DNA of 64,000 bases from Epiperipatus broadwayi (lineage: Eukaryota; Onychophora; Udeonychophora; Euonychophora; Peripatidae), in NCBI GenBank assembly GCA_028023455.1, contig JAQFVV010000282.1:963713-1027712 (forward strand), in the 5' to 3' direction. The notes beneath the pieces are model-generated. The model did not search any database. It was not told where the DNA came from and saw nothing but the letters and a program-made list of their open reading frames with translations. Position numbers and translations under genes: made by a program. Of this stretch, positions 45,002 through 56,124 are shown piece after piece; positions within the stretch are counted from its first letter, which is position 1, and each line of letters begins with the position of its first letter.

Positions 45002-46309
45002 AATAGCAGTTGGAAAATTCACTTTGCCGCATTCATGGCTTGGGAGTTCTAATCCAAGCTAACTGGATTTTTTCCCATTTCCCTCTCAGATAGTATGTCC
45101 ATAGCCAATCTAGACAGCCATCCAATTACTGGTTGATAATGGCTAGATAACAGGACTTAGCTATCAAGTAAAAGAAAGGAAGAAAAAACTTAAAACCCCT
45201 CATAACTCAATATTCATCTATTTTAATACTCTTATTTTAAAACACATTTACATTTTTATCTTACCATAATTAAAATATATTAATAATTTTTACATCAGGT
45301 TTCTTTGGCACCCATTGTATCAAGAAAAATTATTTTGCTCACATACACAAATATCAAACAGTTGATGAAAATAGATGTTCAGGCCAATCTCAATGCAAAC
45401 TATTTTAACAGAGATGGTTGGGTGATTAATGTATGATATTCATAGGGTTAACTGTCGAGAAATCATGTAACACTTGAGTACTCAAAGAGCGGATTGAGCA
45501 TACAGTTCGATTTAATTGATTAAATTGACTTTTTTTTTAAAACTCGAATGAGAACCAATCCAGGACCCTTAAGTTTTAAAACCCTTAAATTGATAAAAAG
45601 GGGAACGGAAAAAAATTTTTTTTTTTATTTAAAAAATTTATTTTTTTTAAAATTAAAAGAGAAAAATTTTAAAATCCATCATTCTATTGCTATGCTGAAC
45701 AGAAGCGTAGTAATTATTAGTACTTCAGTTACATGCAAAGTAGTTACATTAAAAATACATGGGCCTTTCAAAATAGTAACCATGGCAACCTCATCTCTGG
45801 CTAGATAATGTTACCTGATTTTATTAGAGATGCACAAAGAATGGAGGAGTACTAATCCCGCACAAAAATCTTTGTCAGTCTACTAGAACTCCATCCTACT
45901 TAATTTATTTCTGAAAATATTCTCCGAAAAAAGATAAAGGCGTAGACAAAATATTACCATATACCAGCATGGCATCTTTTATTACAGAGCCTTTGATTAA
46001 GAGATCCATGTATCACAATGGTCTTGAATAGTAATCATATTTGAAAACCGCCATGCATGGCGTAATCTGGTATTTTTTGAAATGGGCAAAAATCCTAACG
46101 CAAATATTGTCGTAAAAAATCTGACTTGAAAAAATGTTCATTTTTATATCTTAAACTTATTTTCATTGACACTACAATTGCTTAGAACTCTCAACATTTT
46201 GGCTTGAGCAATATTAAGACATTTTTAGTGTAATATATATATATATATTGCAAAAAATATAGTACAATTTACAAAGTTTAAACAAATCAGCCAATCAAAT
46301 CACTTGTAA
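45002..46309. other. AT-rich stretch, no gene seen
   Basis: Between 45010 and 45170 the composition is less AT-rich, with 'GGGAGTTCTAATCC' resembling a B box; it may be an old SINE. ORF 45548-45808 has no domain. Confidence 0.4.
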
Positions 46310-46570
46310 TATATAAAATATTAATATTATCTATATTCTTTATTACTTTTTACAATTCTTTTTTACAACCCATTATTGAAAGTTTCTATTGACCTAGCAA
46401 TCTTCTACAATCCACTAATGACAGTTTCAATTGTTCCAACAATCTTCCTTGAGGAAGACTGCCGGGGCAGTCGAAACTGTCAATAGTGAGTTGTAAAAAA
46501 GCATTGTAAAAAGTAATAAAGAACATAGATGATGTTAATATTGTATGCATTTGGCAATGCAATAAGAAAA
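46310..46570. repeat. Family 3-like (F3) palindrome
   Basis: The arms are inverted: 'TTTATTACTTTTTACAAT' (46339-46356) matches 'ATTGTAAAAAGTAATAAA' (46503-46520), and 'TGACAGTTTC' matches 'GAAACTGTCA'. The centre holds a hammerhead-like segment at about 46445-46485: UUGAGGA, a 7-bp stem GACUGCC/GGCAGUC, then GAAA, CUG, UC. The first core base is U where C is expected. Confidence 0.7.
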
Positions 46571-47029
46571 ATAAAGTGTAATATATATTTATCATTTTTG
46601 CCACCATGCTGAAATAACCAGCAAATCAACTCTTCTACGGTAATTGCTTCATAGTTGATTGGCTACTTTAGTATGACAAAGACCGTAAATGTCTGAAAGT
46701 TTGTAATGATGACATTTTATTTATAATTATATGCTAGATTATTATTTTTTAAATGTCTTTAAACAAATTCAAACTTTATTTACACTTTTCAAATACATTC
46801 AATTGTTGGTAATAGCACACAGGTTAGTATATAAAGCATGTTTTCAAATGGTATTATTCTCCTTTCTTCTTCAGGTGACAGAAACTTAACCAATGACAGC
46901 ATTAGCATGGGAATCAAATCTGGGACTTTTAGATTCATGAATACCAATTACACTATTCTATCAAAAGCAACAATCAATAAAAATTTCATCTAATTATCTA
47001 TGAGAAATCCTTATTTCCAAACATTATTA

Positions 47030-47760
47030 ATCACGATCTTAGTTTACAGTATGAGGTTGTTTGTGATTATCAAATGGATAGCTTCTTTAAATTTTCTTCT
47101 TTTTACTTTTCTTTTCTATCCAACATCTTTGTCCTTTTCCAATCAAACATATATTGTTGCTTATACATGACCTGCTATTTTAGATACATGTGTTATTTCC
47201 TCTTTAATCATTACTTAGTTCTCTTTTAGTCATTTTTCCAAATGCCAGTTGGTTTCACCAATATATGTCCTTTCACATTCACAATATACGTAAATGCTGT
47301 TTTTGTTTTTCAGCATTTCCACTTTGGGTTTTATTGAAGTTGGGATTCCTCATAATGTACCATGACTTTGGAACGCTGTTTGTGATATTATACTGATTAC
47401 AGATTTTCTTTAGTTTGTCTGCTATTTCTGATATGTATGGATATACTGTAATGTCTATAATTGTTTTTTTCCTTGCTGCTTGTCTTTGTTGTCTCTTTAA
47501 GGTTTTCTTAATGATAGCTGATGGAAAATCATTCTTCATGAGAGTTCGTTCTACACAAAACTTTTTCTTTTTGAAGTCGTTGATTTCTGAACAAACTTCT
47601 TTTTTGTTTTGTTCCATAATGATAGTATAACTAATTTTTGTTTTTCTGTCATATTTAGATGTATACATCAAGTATTGGATTGTATATACAGGTTAACTTT
47701 AAGCTGTTATTTTGATTTTGCCATGATGGAGTCTTATCACAAGAACATCTAAGAAATCCA
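47030..47760 (-). mobile_element. Penelope-like element fragment (RT end to GIY-YIG)
   Basis: The 130-codon minus frame at 47279-47671 contains 'SKYDRKTKISYTIIMEQ', 'LKRQQRQAARKK' and 'YPYISEIADKLKKI', matching the linker between RT and nuclease of PLEs. Upstream (47690-47760) 'LDVL' and 'HHGKI'-like codons are seen. Downstream another frame reads 'YVYCECERTYIGETNWHLEK' (47230-47292), the GIY-YIG core. No pseudo-LTR was found. Confidence 0.85.
47279..47671 (-). pseudogene. Penelope linker-region ORF fragment
   Basis: This is the longest open piece of this PLE copy (130 codons). It lies just before the GIY-YIG domain, which continues in another frame. Residues about 75-110 carry 'DITVYPYISEIADKLKKIC', the conserved (V/L)PY(V/I)..(L)..KL..I block. 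It was part of a self-mobilising RT-nuclease protein and is now a fragment. Confidence 0.8.
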
Positions 47761-48109
47761 ATTTTCATTTATGCTCTATTGCAAATTTAATTGGAGGGGA
47801 TATGTTATTAATTTAAATTCAGACGGTTTATACTAATGCTTTACTATGTGACTATACAACAAATATATCAGCATAGTAAAGGCCTTAGGTGAAAATGGAG
47901 TAATACTTATGGCTGAAATTTTAAGTCCTTCCACATAATTGTTGCTGATCAGAGGTGACAATGATTTTGTTGAAAGAATTCTGTATTATGTTGAAAATAT
48001 CTTGTTGTTATGCAGAATGTTAAGAATTCCATTGTTCTGGCTTGTAAGATATTATCCTCCTTTAATCTTTTCCTTACAATAGAAATGCGTCATCACAGAG
48101 TACATTTGT

Positions 48110-48809
48110 AAATAAGTTCTCCATATTACCGCTTACAAATATATTACTGGAAATTTGTTAATATGGTTTGTTTAAATTTTGTTTACGCAGTTAATTTGTA
48201 TATTATTTATAGTTACATATCTGAAGACTAATAAAAACAATTATATCATCAAAATAGAAAATAATGAATTCCTGTTCTTTCATATAAATTGTAATAAATA
48301 ATAAAAATCTTATACAAAAGCTATATAAATATATTAATAATAATTATACCTAAAAAGCCCTTTTTGGCACATGGTTTAATGCCTTTTCTACTATTAATCA
48401 TTTATTTTAATGTTAACTAATTATTGCAGACAGAACACCATCCAGTGTTCTATAATGAAAATAAAATACTAACAATTACAAAAAAAAATGTATCAGTAAA
48501 ATAGAATAACACCTTCATATAGAAATCCAATATAACTTCAAAGAATTGCCTATATAACATATCTAAATACAGAATAAATAATACATACATTATACAATTT
48601 TATATATACTATTTTATATTATTTTTCATTCATTTTTAATTGACTAGTTGTTAACTAAATTTGTCAAAGTTTTATAAATATTCATACAATTATTTAAGTT
48701 AATGCTTAATGTAATGTGTTTCATATATATTTGTCTTCTTTTTTGGATCTTTAATGTAATTTGAAGATTTAATATTTTTGTACCATCTCTTTTATGTTCA
48801 TATGTTAAG
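48110..48809. other. AT-rich stretch, no gene seen
   Basis: Weak inverse similarity to 49090-49480 ('TATGAAGGTGATGTTTTATT' and 'AATAACACCTTCATATAG' blocks) makes 48360-49500 a large imperfect palindrome around repeat U2. No gene is present. Confidence 0.5.
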
Positions 48810-49095
48810 TAATATTTACTAAGGCTGTAACCTCAAGAATATGCATGTAAAAATGTGATAGTAGGGACCTCTACAGGTCTTAACTACAAGCTTATGTTTT
48901 GGAAGAAAAGAAAGAAACCCTTCTTTACTTCAACCTACTTTCTATATAAATAGGTGAAGCTGAAGTGGTTAGATCTGAGAGCGCAAAGCTATTCAATACT
49001 TCACTGATTACGTCCATATTTCTTATTATACATTAATACTCGTGAAATCTTTCAATTTACGATGAGTCAATGGAAAGATCTTATAGTTAGAAATC
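48810..49095 (-). repeat. Dispersed repeat U2, copy 2
   Basis: This is the inverse of 23700-23975; see shared blocks there. This copy has an extra segment near 48900-48925 ('GGAAGAAAAGAAAGAAACCC'). Confidence 0.8.
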
Positions 49096-49539
49096 TATTA
49101 CCATATGTTAAGTAAAATCCAAAGAACATAACAATGCAATTAATAGATGAGATGATAAATCGGCTTTATATATTCATTACTTAATAGTTGGACATAAATA
49201 TTACAATAAATATTAAACCTTTAAATTATATTAAAGATCCAAAAAGAAGACAAAGATATGAAACATATTACATTAAGCATAACTTAAATAATTATAGGAA
49301 TAATTATAAATCTTCAATAAATTTAGTTAAACTGGTCAATTAAAAATGAAGGGAAAATTATATAAAATAGTATAAACAAAGTTATATAATGTATGCATTA
49401 TTTACTCTGTATATTGTTTTGTTATATAGTCAATTCTTTGAAGTTAAATTGGAACTCTATATGAAGGTGATGTTTTATTTTGCTATTGTTATTTTACTTC
49501 CATTAAAGAATACTAGATGGGTATTCTATCTGCAGTAAC
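49096..49539. other. AT-rich stretch, right arm of a large palindrome
   Basis: It pairs with about 48360-48800 in inverse orientation: 'AAGATCCAAAAAGAAGACAAA' at 49235 against 'TTTGTCTTCTTTTTTGGATC' at 48731. No gene was seen. Confidence 0.6.
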
Positions 49540-50225
49540 ATCACATGACTATCTCCTCTTATGCTTGTGTATAACTGTTGTCAAAATAGGCAAAACTCAC
49601 TATATATATTGCCACACACAGCAAGCTAGAGTAATCAATGGATGCCAGAAGGCTTGTGCATAAAATCCCCATCTAGTGCCTACTGATCCAATATCCCCAG
49701 ACTAGTTTCTGGCTTATGGCCTTCGTCAGTGTGTGGCAATATATATAGTGAGTTTTGCCTGTTTTAACAACAGTTATACACAAGCATATGAGGAGGTAGT
49801 CATGTGATGTTTATTGGCTTAAAACCAATCCTGCCTAATAGGATAGTGGTGGCTATGGTTATTAAAGAACCAAAGATACCAAAATGTATGGGTACTGAGC
49901 TGGGTTCAGATCCATATGACTATATAAGCTGATGGGCTTGGATTGAAAACATTAAAGTGTTTTCAGTTTGACTCATAGTTTTGTAGCTAAATGGAGATAA
50001 AAGGTGGTTGCTGGAGGGTTACATTAGATCCTAAGATCTAGATGCAGTGCTCTCAGATTCAAGGCTCCTCACTGACGAAGGCCATAAGCCAGAAACTAGT
50101 CTGGGGATATTGGATGAGCAGGCACTAGATGGGGATTCTATGCACAAGCCTTCTGGCATCCACTGATTACTCTAGCTTGCTGTGTGTGGCAATATATATG
50201 GTGAGTTTTGTCTATCTGCAGTAAT
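49540..50225. repeat. Family 2 (F2) hammerhead repeat, fold-back pair
   Basis: The left part (49540-49740) is an inverse copy truncated inside the hammerhead, next to 'GTGTGGCAATATATATAGTG'. The right part (49740-50225) is a forward copy with an intact-looking hammerhead. The inverted outer blocks are 'CTCACTATATATATTGCCA' and its complement, occurring more than once. Confidence 0.88.
50057..50114 (+). ncRNA. Type I hammerhead ribozyme, F2
   Basis: Core CUGACGA (position 7 is free in the consensus), stem II GGC/GCC around loop CAUAA, GAAA, ACUAGU and C, with cleavage expected after C50101. Inner stem I UCCUCA/UGGGGA is perfect. The outer stem I has one change (AUUCAA against UUGGAU). The A-A mismatch at the base of stem II is shared with all F2 copies. 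Confidence 0.7.
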
Positions 50226-50385
50226 TGGTTAATGTTAAAATAGATTATCAATATTTGAAAAGGGCATAAAACCATGTTATCATTAATATATTTATATAAC
50301 TTTTGTATATGATTTTTATTATTTAATATAAACAAATATATATATAAAATAAGTTGCTCATTAAAGGACAATCTTATAAAATTAC

Positions 50386-50523
50386 CTCTTTACTTTTGAA
50401 GGAACAAGCGGCTGAGCATACAAAATGTCGTCAAATCCATGATCGGCAAAGAATTCTGCTTCCTTCAATGTTGATACAACAATACTATGCTTTGTACCTC
50501 CAGTCATCAAAATACCACCTTCA
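50386..50523 (-). CDS. Internal exon of a D-serine dehydratase-like PLP enzyme
   Basis: On the minus strand a pyrimidine-rich acceptor (TGTGTTTCAG, complement of 50524-50533) precedes a 138-bp exon, and AAAGAG followed by GTAATT forms the donor. It encodes 45 codons: '[16 protein letters not shown]', '[20 protein letters not shown]' and 'QPLVPSKVK'. This matches the fold-type III PLP enzyme family of eukaryotic D-serine dehydratase and D-threonine aldolase-like proteins, where TGG......VST..EA.F....G..DIL.A.P occurs after the PLP-lysine region. Both introns are phase 2. The enzyme family deaminates D-serine to pyruvate and ammonia. The exact substrate here is unknown. Flanking exons were not found. 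Confidence 0.82.
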
Positions 50524-51387
50524 CTGAAACACACATATAAAATTAAATTGTTACATTTTGAATTACAAGTGTGAAACCTAATCTACCCACACCTTTGACC
50601 CCATCCACTTTGGATAAATACGGTAATGATTATCACTAATCATTTATTCAACTAGAGATTATCTCTAGCCCAGACATAAGCTTTAATCCTCAGTTGAAGA
50701 TTAATATATATGATTCTTTTTTTAATTTAAACACACACACATGGAGTTAGTCTCATTTCTCTATACCATACATAATATATTTATAAATGTATTAAACAAG
50801 CTCCACACCACTACACATTCTTTTCTTTTTTTTTATTAAAGAAATGACTTTATTATTGTAACAAATGCTTATAAGAGGGATACATTGCTGTAAAAGTAGT
50901 TCTAAAGGTTATCCTACAATGTCTAAAAATAGTCTTGGCATCTTTCCTATGTCGTGATTGTGTTTTCCTAAAGGTTCAACCTTGCAATCACTGCCTGTTC
51001 AGCTTTTCTTTTACTCATTATTCCAGTTCTAAACCTGCCACACTATTTGAACATCAGTTAAGACGTTCCAAGCTAGTTGTTTTCGGATAAGTTTCATCTA
51101 TGTTGCTCCAGCTACTATTAATGCTAGCATTTACATGGTTACTGTCAGTATTTGTCAGTGGCAACTCATCCTCTTTCATATTTTATTTATTTAGATCGAT
51201 CATTTCCCACATCAGCCTGAAGCTCACCTGGGGTACATGAAATTGGTCACGAGTTCTTGTCTTGTTTAGTTTCCTCCTATAAGATTGGGATAGAGATATG
51301 CTGTTGGGGTTGTATACTGCTTCACATCTTGAAAACTACAGGTTAAAAGGAAGGAAGGTTGAGCTTCTCACAGTGGCGAAATCTCCA
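50524..51387. other. Intron or intergenic DNA, partly LINE-derived
   Basis: The left part is AT-rich with a CA tract at 50731-50742. From about 50880 to 51387 the composition is richer and may be the 3' untranslated part of the LINE fragment that follows on the minus strand. No exon was recognised. Confidence 0.4.
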
Positions 51388-51642
51388 TTATTGACAGCAT
51401 GTCTGATTAGGGTAGTCAGTAGTTGCTTGATTTGGTATATTGCTTGGATTGTGCTTCGGCAATCCTGAAGGGAAGTGCATCGTTCTAAAATATGGGTTAG
51501 AGTTTTCCTCTTCTCTCTTGCATAGTGGGCAAATAGAGTCTATGTTTTTAAAGCCTCTGTGGTACGCCAGAAAGCAATTAGTAGATAAAGTTCCCAAGTT
51601 TGTTTTGACTAGGAAATCATAGAATTTAGGTTCGAGGAACAT
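51388..51642 (-). pseudogene. LINE ORF2 C-terminal fragment (not RTE)
   Basis: The 84-codon minus frame reads 'KTNLGTLSTNCFLAYHRG' and 'DSICPLCKREEENSN'. The spacing of the (R/K)TN.L.T..FL...... block and the CPLC motif matches the C-terminus of non-LTR retrotransposons of the CR1/Jockey/I type. The rest of the element is not recognisable upstream. Confidence 0.55.
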
Positions 51643-51670
51643 ATATGAATAAAGATATAATAAAAAAACA

Positions 51671-51820
51671 AATAACCACCAAGATGTATTTCATATTGAA
51701 CCAGCCCTTATTAGTTGGCCGAGTTCACCATTTTTCAAACATATCTTTATTATATGTACAGTATTTAATCACTAGTAAATAGGGCTGGTTCAGCATGAAG
51801 TGCATCTTGGGGGTCATTTG
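51671..51820. repeat. Short F1-like fold-back
   Basis: Inverse and forward halves share 'AGATGTATTTCATATTGAACC' against 'GGTTCAGCATGAAGTGCATCTT' and the stem-I block. The hammerhead cores are missing or heavily mutated. It appears to be an old F1 relative. Confidence 0.55.
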
Positions 51821-51914
51821 TCTTTTATTGTACCTTTATTCATATGATTTGAATAAAAAGGTGTGGTGGTGCTATGGTTATTTTAATATATTTATACAAA
51901 ATTAAACTATTTAC

Positions 51915-52400
51915 CTAAAAAGCTTAATATATAGGGTATATGAGCACAGACTTTCACACCACCCACCACTCCCCACTCTATCTCATAACACTAATACACT
52001 TGAACACATATATGTCGAAAAGATAAATAATCACCAATATACGTATTTCATGCTAAACCAGCAATCATCAGTTGGTCTAGATTATCATCTCTACACATAT
52101 ATACTATAAGTGCTCAGATATATATTAAGATAGACAATCCTCATACTTTAATGGACAGGCTCCAATCTTCTACACACTCCAACTCTTCAACCGTCCATCC
52201 AATTGAAAATCTGATGATGGAATGCTCAAAGGCCACCCTGAGGCCAAGATTGTTGTCACACCCATGTTGACCTAAGGTTAATCTGACCCTTCATGTACAG
52301 AACATAATCCATTTAATACATATACAAGGGATGGGTAGACATCTCTAATATGTAATAACTGAAACACAGGCTTATTATATACCTGTGTCTATATATGTAA
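51915..52400 (-). repeat. Family 1 (F1) hammerhead repeat, inverse copy left of RTE
   Basis: It begins 'AATATATAGGGTATATGAGCAC', contains the inverse hammerhead at 52022-52086, 'CTTTAATGGACAGGCTCC', 'CCAACTCTTCAACCGTCCAT', and ends with 'CTGAAACACAGGCTTATTA'. That end is the reverse complement of 56240-56265. Together with 55672-56275 it brackets the RTE element. Confidence 0.88.
52022..52086 (-). ncRNA. Type I hammerhead, F1, inverse copy
   Basis: CUGAUGA and GAAA are intact, stem III AUACGUAU is self-complementary, and the cleavage triplet is AUA. Stem I inner CCAA/UUGG and outer AUAAUC/GAUUAU both pair. Stem II is UUGCU/AGCAU with a U-U mismatch at its base, which should weaken activity. 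Confidence 0.7.
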
Positions 52401-52849
52401 TGGCTGCAGATAGGAGTTTGCTATTAACTGAAAGGAGACCCTTTGATTCCTCTTGGAGGCCTTAAAGGAAATGAGCAGGGCAAATTCCTAATGTCCACTC
52501 CATACGTTCTTGTCGTTGCAGCTGTTATTACTATGTGATTATTCATATAGTATACGAACATGGATGGGCTACTCACCAACACGCATTAGCCAGCGTGGTG
52601 AGTTTATTGGCTTTCTACCTCTGAGTTTAAGATCAAGAATCACCATGGTCTTTCTTCTCAGTGCCTGATAAGGCAGAATGAATGTTTGTGTAAATGATAA
52701 ATATTTTCCAATACATATATCCAATTATGACAGACAAAAATAAAGCATGGCCCTTATTCCCAGGAGGCTGTAAAGTCACCAACCAAGGCAGCGGTTGGTG
52801 GCCGAAGGCAGAGTGTGCTAAGAATCCCCTGATTGCGGACCCAGGCTGC

Positions 52850-54073
52850 CATTTGATGATGACTTTTTATTTAGGTACTTACAACTGCAGATCACTTTAA
52901 GTGAAGGAAGATTGCAAGAATTAGAAGAAGAACTGTCTTATATTAAATGGGACATTATTGGACTTTGTGAAGTTAGAAGAAAAGGAGAAGGAACAATTGA
53001 TTTAAAAAGTGGACATATACTCTATCATAAAGGCACATATATTGGAAATACAAGCGGAGTAGGATTCATTATAAATAAAAAGTGGAAGAACAATATTGTG
53101 GAAATTGATGGTATATCGGACAGAGTGGCAAGATTAGTTATACAACTTAATAGCAGATACCAAATGCAGATAATTCAGGTTTAGTGATGAAGTAGTAGAA
53201 GATTTTTATATGGATGTACAAAAGGCTTTTGATCAGAGTAAACAACATTTTAAAATTGTTATGGGAGACTTTAATGCTAGAATTGGTAGACAAATGAAAG
53301 ATGAAATTGCTGTAGGTAATTTTGGTTATGGTAATAGAAATGAGAGAGGACATAGACTTGTGGAGTTTGCAGAAAAAGAAAAACTTTATATTATGAATTC
53401 ATTTTTTGAGAAAAATGTTAAAAGGAAATGGACATGGAAGCATCCAAATGAAGGTACAGCAGAATTGGATTATATTTTGACTAACAGAAAATACATATTT
53501 CAAGATTGTAATGTTCTTAATAAATTTAACACAGGAAGTGATCATCGATTAGTAAGGTGTAATGTAAAACTAGAGAGACAAAAATTATTAAGAAAAACAA
53601 TATTTACAGTTGATATTCCTAATCTTCAGAAACATTCTAATGAATTTAAATTAGAACTTACAAATAGGTTTCAAGTGTTGGGCGATTTTGAACATGATTC
53701 AGATTTGAATGAAATTAATATGAAAATAACTGATACACTTTTAAAAACTGCAACAAACATAGCTGGTAGAAAAAAGCAGCAATTGATTAATAAAATTTCT
53801 ACTGAGACTAGAGAATTTATGAAGAAAAGAAGAAATATGAAGATATACAAAAATGATGTATTAAAAAGAATTGAATATCTTGAATTTTGTAAAATGGTAC
53901 GGAAAAGAGTTGAAAATGATATAAGAAAGTATAACTGTGAAATAGCAAGGAAAGCTGTAGAAGAAAATAAAAGTCTCAAAAATGTTAAACAACATTTTGG
54001 TATTGGTAGGAAATTTATATCTGCAATAAGAAAAAAGATGGAATTATTACTAAAAACAGAGATGAAATCATGA
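52850..54073 (+). pseudogene. RTE endonuclease (EEP) region, broken
   Basis: The frame begins 'LGTYNCRSL', stops (TAA at about 52898), continues shifted as 'GRLQELEEELSYIKWDIIGL' with 'CEVRRKGEGTIDL' (the catalytic E in EVR), is cut at 53184, and resumes at 53210 with 'FKIVMGDFNARIG' and 'GSDHRLVRCNVKL' (GDFN and SDH of the EEP fold). The following lysine-rich linker leads toward the RT. EEP nucleases nick target DNA to prime reverse transcription. Two breaks in the nuclease make it inactive. Confidence 0.9.
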
Positions 54074-55650
54074 AATTGGTAGAAGATTTTTATCAAGAAT
54101 TATATAGTAATAAAGAACAAATACCCCCTTTTTCTATTACATCTTCCGAATTGCCCAAAATTTTAAATGAAAAAGTGAGACATGCAATTAAGTGTATGAA
54201 GAAAGGAAAGGCTCCAGGAAATGATGGAATTATAATTGATATATTAAAAGAAGCAGGTGAAGAAATAGAAACAATTTTAGCAAAGTTATATACCAAATGT
54301 CTAAATGATAAAGATGTACCAGAAGATTGGAAGAATGCAGTAATAATATTAATATTTAAAAAAGGTGATAAAGAAGATATTAGAAATTACAGACCTATCA
54401 GCCTTTTATCAGTTTTATATAAAATTTTTACCAAGATAATTACAACTCGTCTACAGAGAACTTTGGATTTCCACCAACCAAGAGAACAAGCTGGATTTAA
54501 AAGTGGTTTTAGTACAAGAGATCATATCCAGGTATTGAGAGAAGTCATAGAAAGGACAAACGAATATGAGTTGTCATTATGTTTTGGATTTGTAGATTAT
54601 GAAAAGGCATTCGATTCTATACACATTTCTTCAGTGATTAAAGCATTGGATCATCAAGGTATAGATCCAGGATATTGTCATATTTTAAAGAATATTTATA
54701 AAAATGCAACAACAACAATTACATTACATAATGATATTGGAAAAATCAATATTGAGAAAGGTGTAAGACAAGGTGACTCCATATCTCCAAAACTTTTTAC
54801 AGCAGAGCTGCATGAAGTATTTTGTGGATTAAAATGGGAAACTAAAGGAGTGAAAGTAAATGGAGAGTATTTAAGTCATTTAGATTTCGCAGATGATGTA
54901 GTTGTTTTTGCAAATAATGCTTCAGAGCTGCAGGAAATGTTGCAGGAGTTAGCAGATGAAAGTAGAAAAGTAGGACTAAAGATAAATGTTAAAAAGACTA
55001 AAGTAATGTTTAATCGATTTGCTCAAAATATGAAAATAAAGATTGATTATGAAGAATTAGAAGAAGTTAACAGTTACAAATACCTTGGTCAGATTATTAA
55101 TACAGATGGAAACATAATGGAGGAAATTAATCATAGAATTAAACTTGGTTGGGGTGCTTTTGGTAGAAATAACTTGATACTAAAAGGAAATATGCCTATG
55201 TGTTTGAAAAGGATGGTTTTTAATAAATGTGTTTTACCAGTTCTTACTTATGGATCTGAGACTTGGACACTTAATAGAAGAGCAATACAGAGACTTCAGA
55301 CCACTCAAAGGAGTATGGAGAGATGTATGTTGGGAGTAACAAGAAGAGATCGAAAACGCAATGTATGGGTAAGACTACAAACAGGTGTTACTGACCTTAT
55401 TGAAAAAATTAAAAGATTGAAATGGAGTTGGGCTGGACATATTGCTAGAAGAGATGATAATAGATGGACAATTGAAATTTTAACCTGGATTCCAAGAGAT
55501 TGTAAAAGACCCAGAAAGAGACCACATGTGAGATGGATGGATGAAATAAGAAAATGTGCATGGCTGTTGTGGAGAAGAGAAGCTAAAGATCGGAGAAGAT
55601 GGATTAAACTTGGAGAGACCTTCATCCTGCAGTGGATTGATAATGGTTGA
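54070..55650 (+). CDS. RTE reverse transcriptase, open 526-codon frame
   Basis: This is the longest open frame in the window. The order is: 'GKAPGNDGIIIDILKEAG' (about residues 46-64), 'FKKGDKEDIRNYRPISLL' (RT motif 1-2), 'EQAGFKSGFSTRDHI', 'VDYEKAFDSI' (motif A, catalytic D), 'GVRQGDSISPKLF' (motif B), 'FADDVV' (residues 273-278, catalytic DD, 54886-54903), 'KYLGQIIN' (motif D/E) and the C-terminal 'RLKWSWAGHIARRDDNRW' and 'RPHVRWMDEIRK'. The RT part retains all catalytic residues. The true protein should start far upstream in the endonuclease; the ATG at 54070 is only where this frame becomes open after a break. Confidence 0.93.
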   Translation: MKLVEDFYQELYSNKEQIPPFSITSSELPKILNEKVRHAIKCMKKGKAPGNDGIIIDILKEAGEEIETILAKLYTKCLNDKDVPEDWKNAVIILIFKKGDKEDIRNYRPISLLSVLYKIFTKIITTRLQRTLDFHQPREQAGFKSGFSTRDHIQVLREVIERTNEYELSLCFGFVDYEKAFDSIHISSVIKALDHQGIDPGYCHILKNIYKNATTTITLHNDIGKINIEKGVRQGDSISPKLFTAELHEVFCGLKWETKGVKVNGEYLSHLDFADDVVVFANNASELQEMLQELADESRKVGLKINVKKTKVMFNRFAQNMKIKIDYEELEEVNSYKYLGQIINTDGNIMEEINHRIKLGWGAFGRNNLILKGNMPMCLKRMVFNKCVLPVLTYGSETWTLNRRAIQRLQTTQRSMERCMLGVTRRDRKRNVWVRLQTGVTDLIEKIKRLKWSWAGHIARRDDNRWTIEILTWIPRDCKRPRKRPHVRWMDEIRKCAWLLWRREAKDRRRWIKLGETFILQWIDNG

Positions 55651-55773
55651 TGATGATGATGATGACATATGTAATATATAGGGTATATGAGCACAGACTT
55701 TCACACCACCCACCACTCTCCACTCTATCTCATAACACTAATACATACGCCGTTACAACATATATGTCGAAAA

Positions 55774-55838
55774 GATAAATAATCACCAATAGACGTATTT
55801 CATGCTAAACCAGCAATCATCACTTGGTCCAGATTACC
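55774..55838 (-). ncRNA. F1 hammerhead, inverse copy with core change
   Basis: The core reads GUGAUGA in place of CUGAUGA, GAAA is kept, and stem III is altered by one base (ACGUCUAU-type). It is probably inactive. Confidence 0.6.
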
Positions 55839-56059
55839 ATTTCTACACCTATATGCTATAAGTGCTCAGATATCTTCATACTTTAATGGACAGGCTTCAA
55901 TCTACTTCTCACTCCAACTCTTCAACCGTCCATCCAATTGAAAATCTGATGATGAAACGATGGACGGTTGAAGAGTTGGAGTGAGGAGTAGATTGAAGCC
56001 TGTCCATTACAGTATCAGGTTTGGCTATCTGAGCCCTTATTGCATATATGTGTAAAGAT

Positions 56060-56124
56060 GATAATCTGGACCAACTGATGATTGCTGGTTTAGCATGAAA
56101 TACGTATATTGGTGATTATTTATC
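56060..56124 (+). ncRNA. Type I hammerhead, F1
   Basis: Outer stem I AUAAUC (56061-56066) pairs with GAUUAU (56114-56119) and inner CCAA with UUGG, with a UGGA/U internal loop. CUGAUGA is at 56075-56081 and GAAA at 56097-56100. AUACGUAU and A lead to cleavage after A56108. Stem II UUGCU/AGCAU has a U-U mismatch next to the core. Confidence 0.75.

Larger units (their letters stand above)
52401..55668 (+). mobile_element. RTE-class LINE, nearly complete, frameshifted
   Basis: The leader (about 52401-52870) contains 'CAACACGCATTAGCCAGCG', reminiscent of conserved noncoding parts of RTE elements, and a second segment 'CCCAGGCTGCCATTTGATG' shared with 32240-32300. An EEP endonuclease (52850-53600) and reverse transcriptase (54070-55650) follow, then a (TGATGA)n 3' tail at 55648-55668. 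I see at least three frame breaks, near 52897, 53182 (about 20 bases lost) and 54055. The start of the leader is approximate. It sits between inverted F1 repeats. Confidence 0.9.

Noticed and set aside
53671-54096. 141-codon minus-strand ORF
   Set aside because: It is the shadow of the RTE endonuclease-RT linker on the plus strand.
55305-55716. Minus-strand ORFs of 129 and 78 codons, with similar ones at 43110-43473
   Set aside because: They mirror the C-terminal part of the RTE reverse transcriptase and occur in each copy only for that reason.
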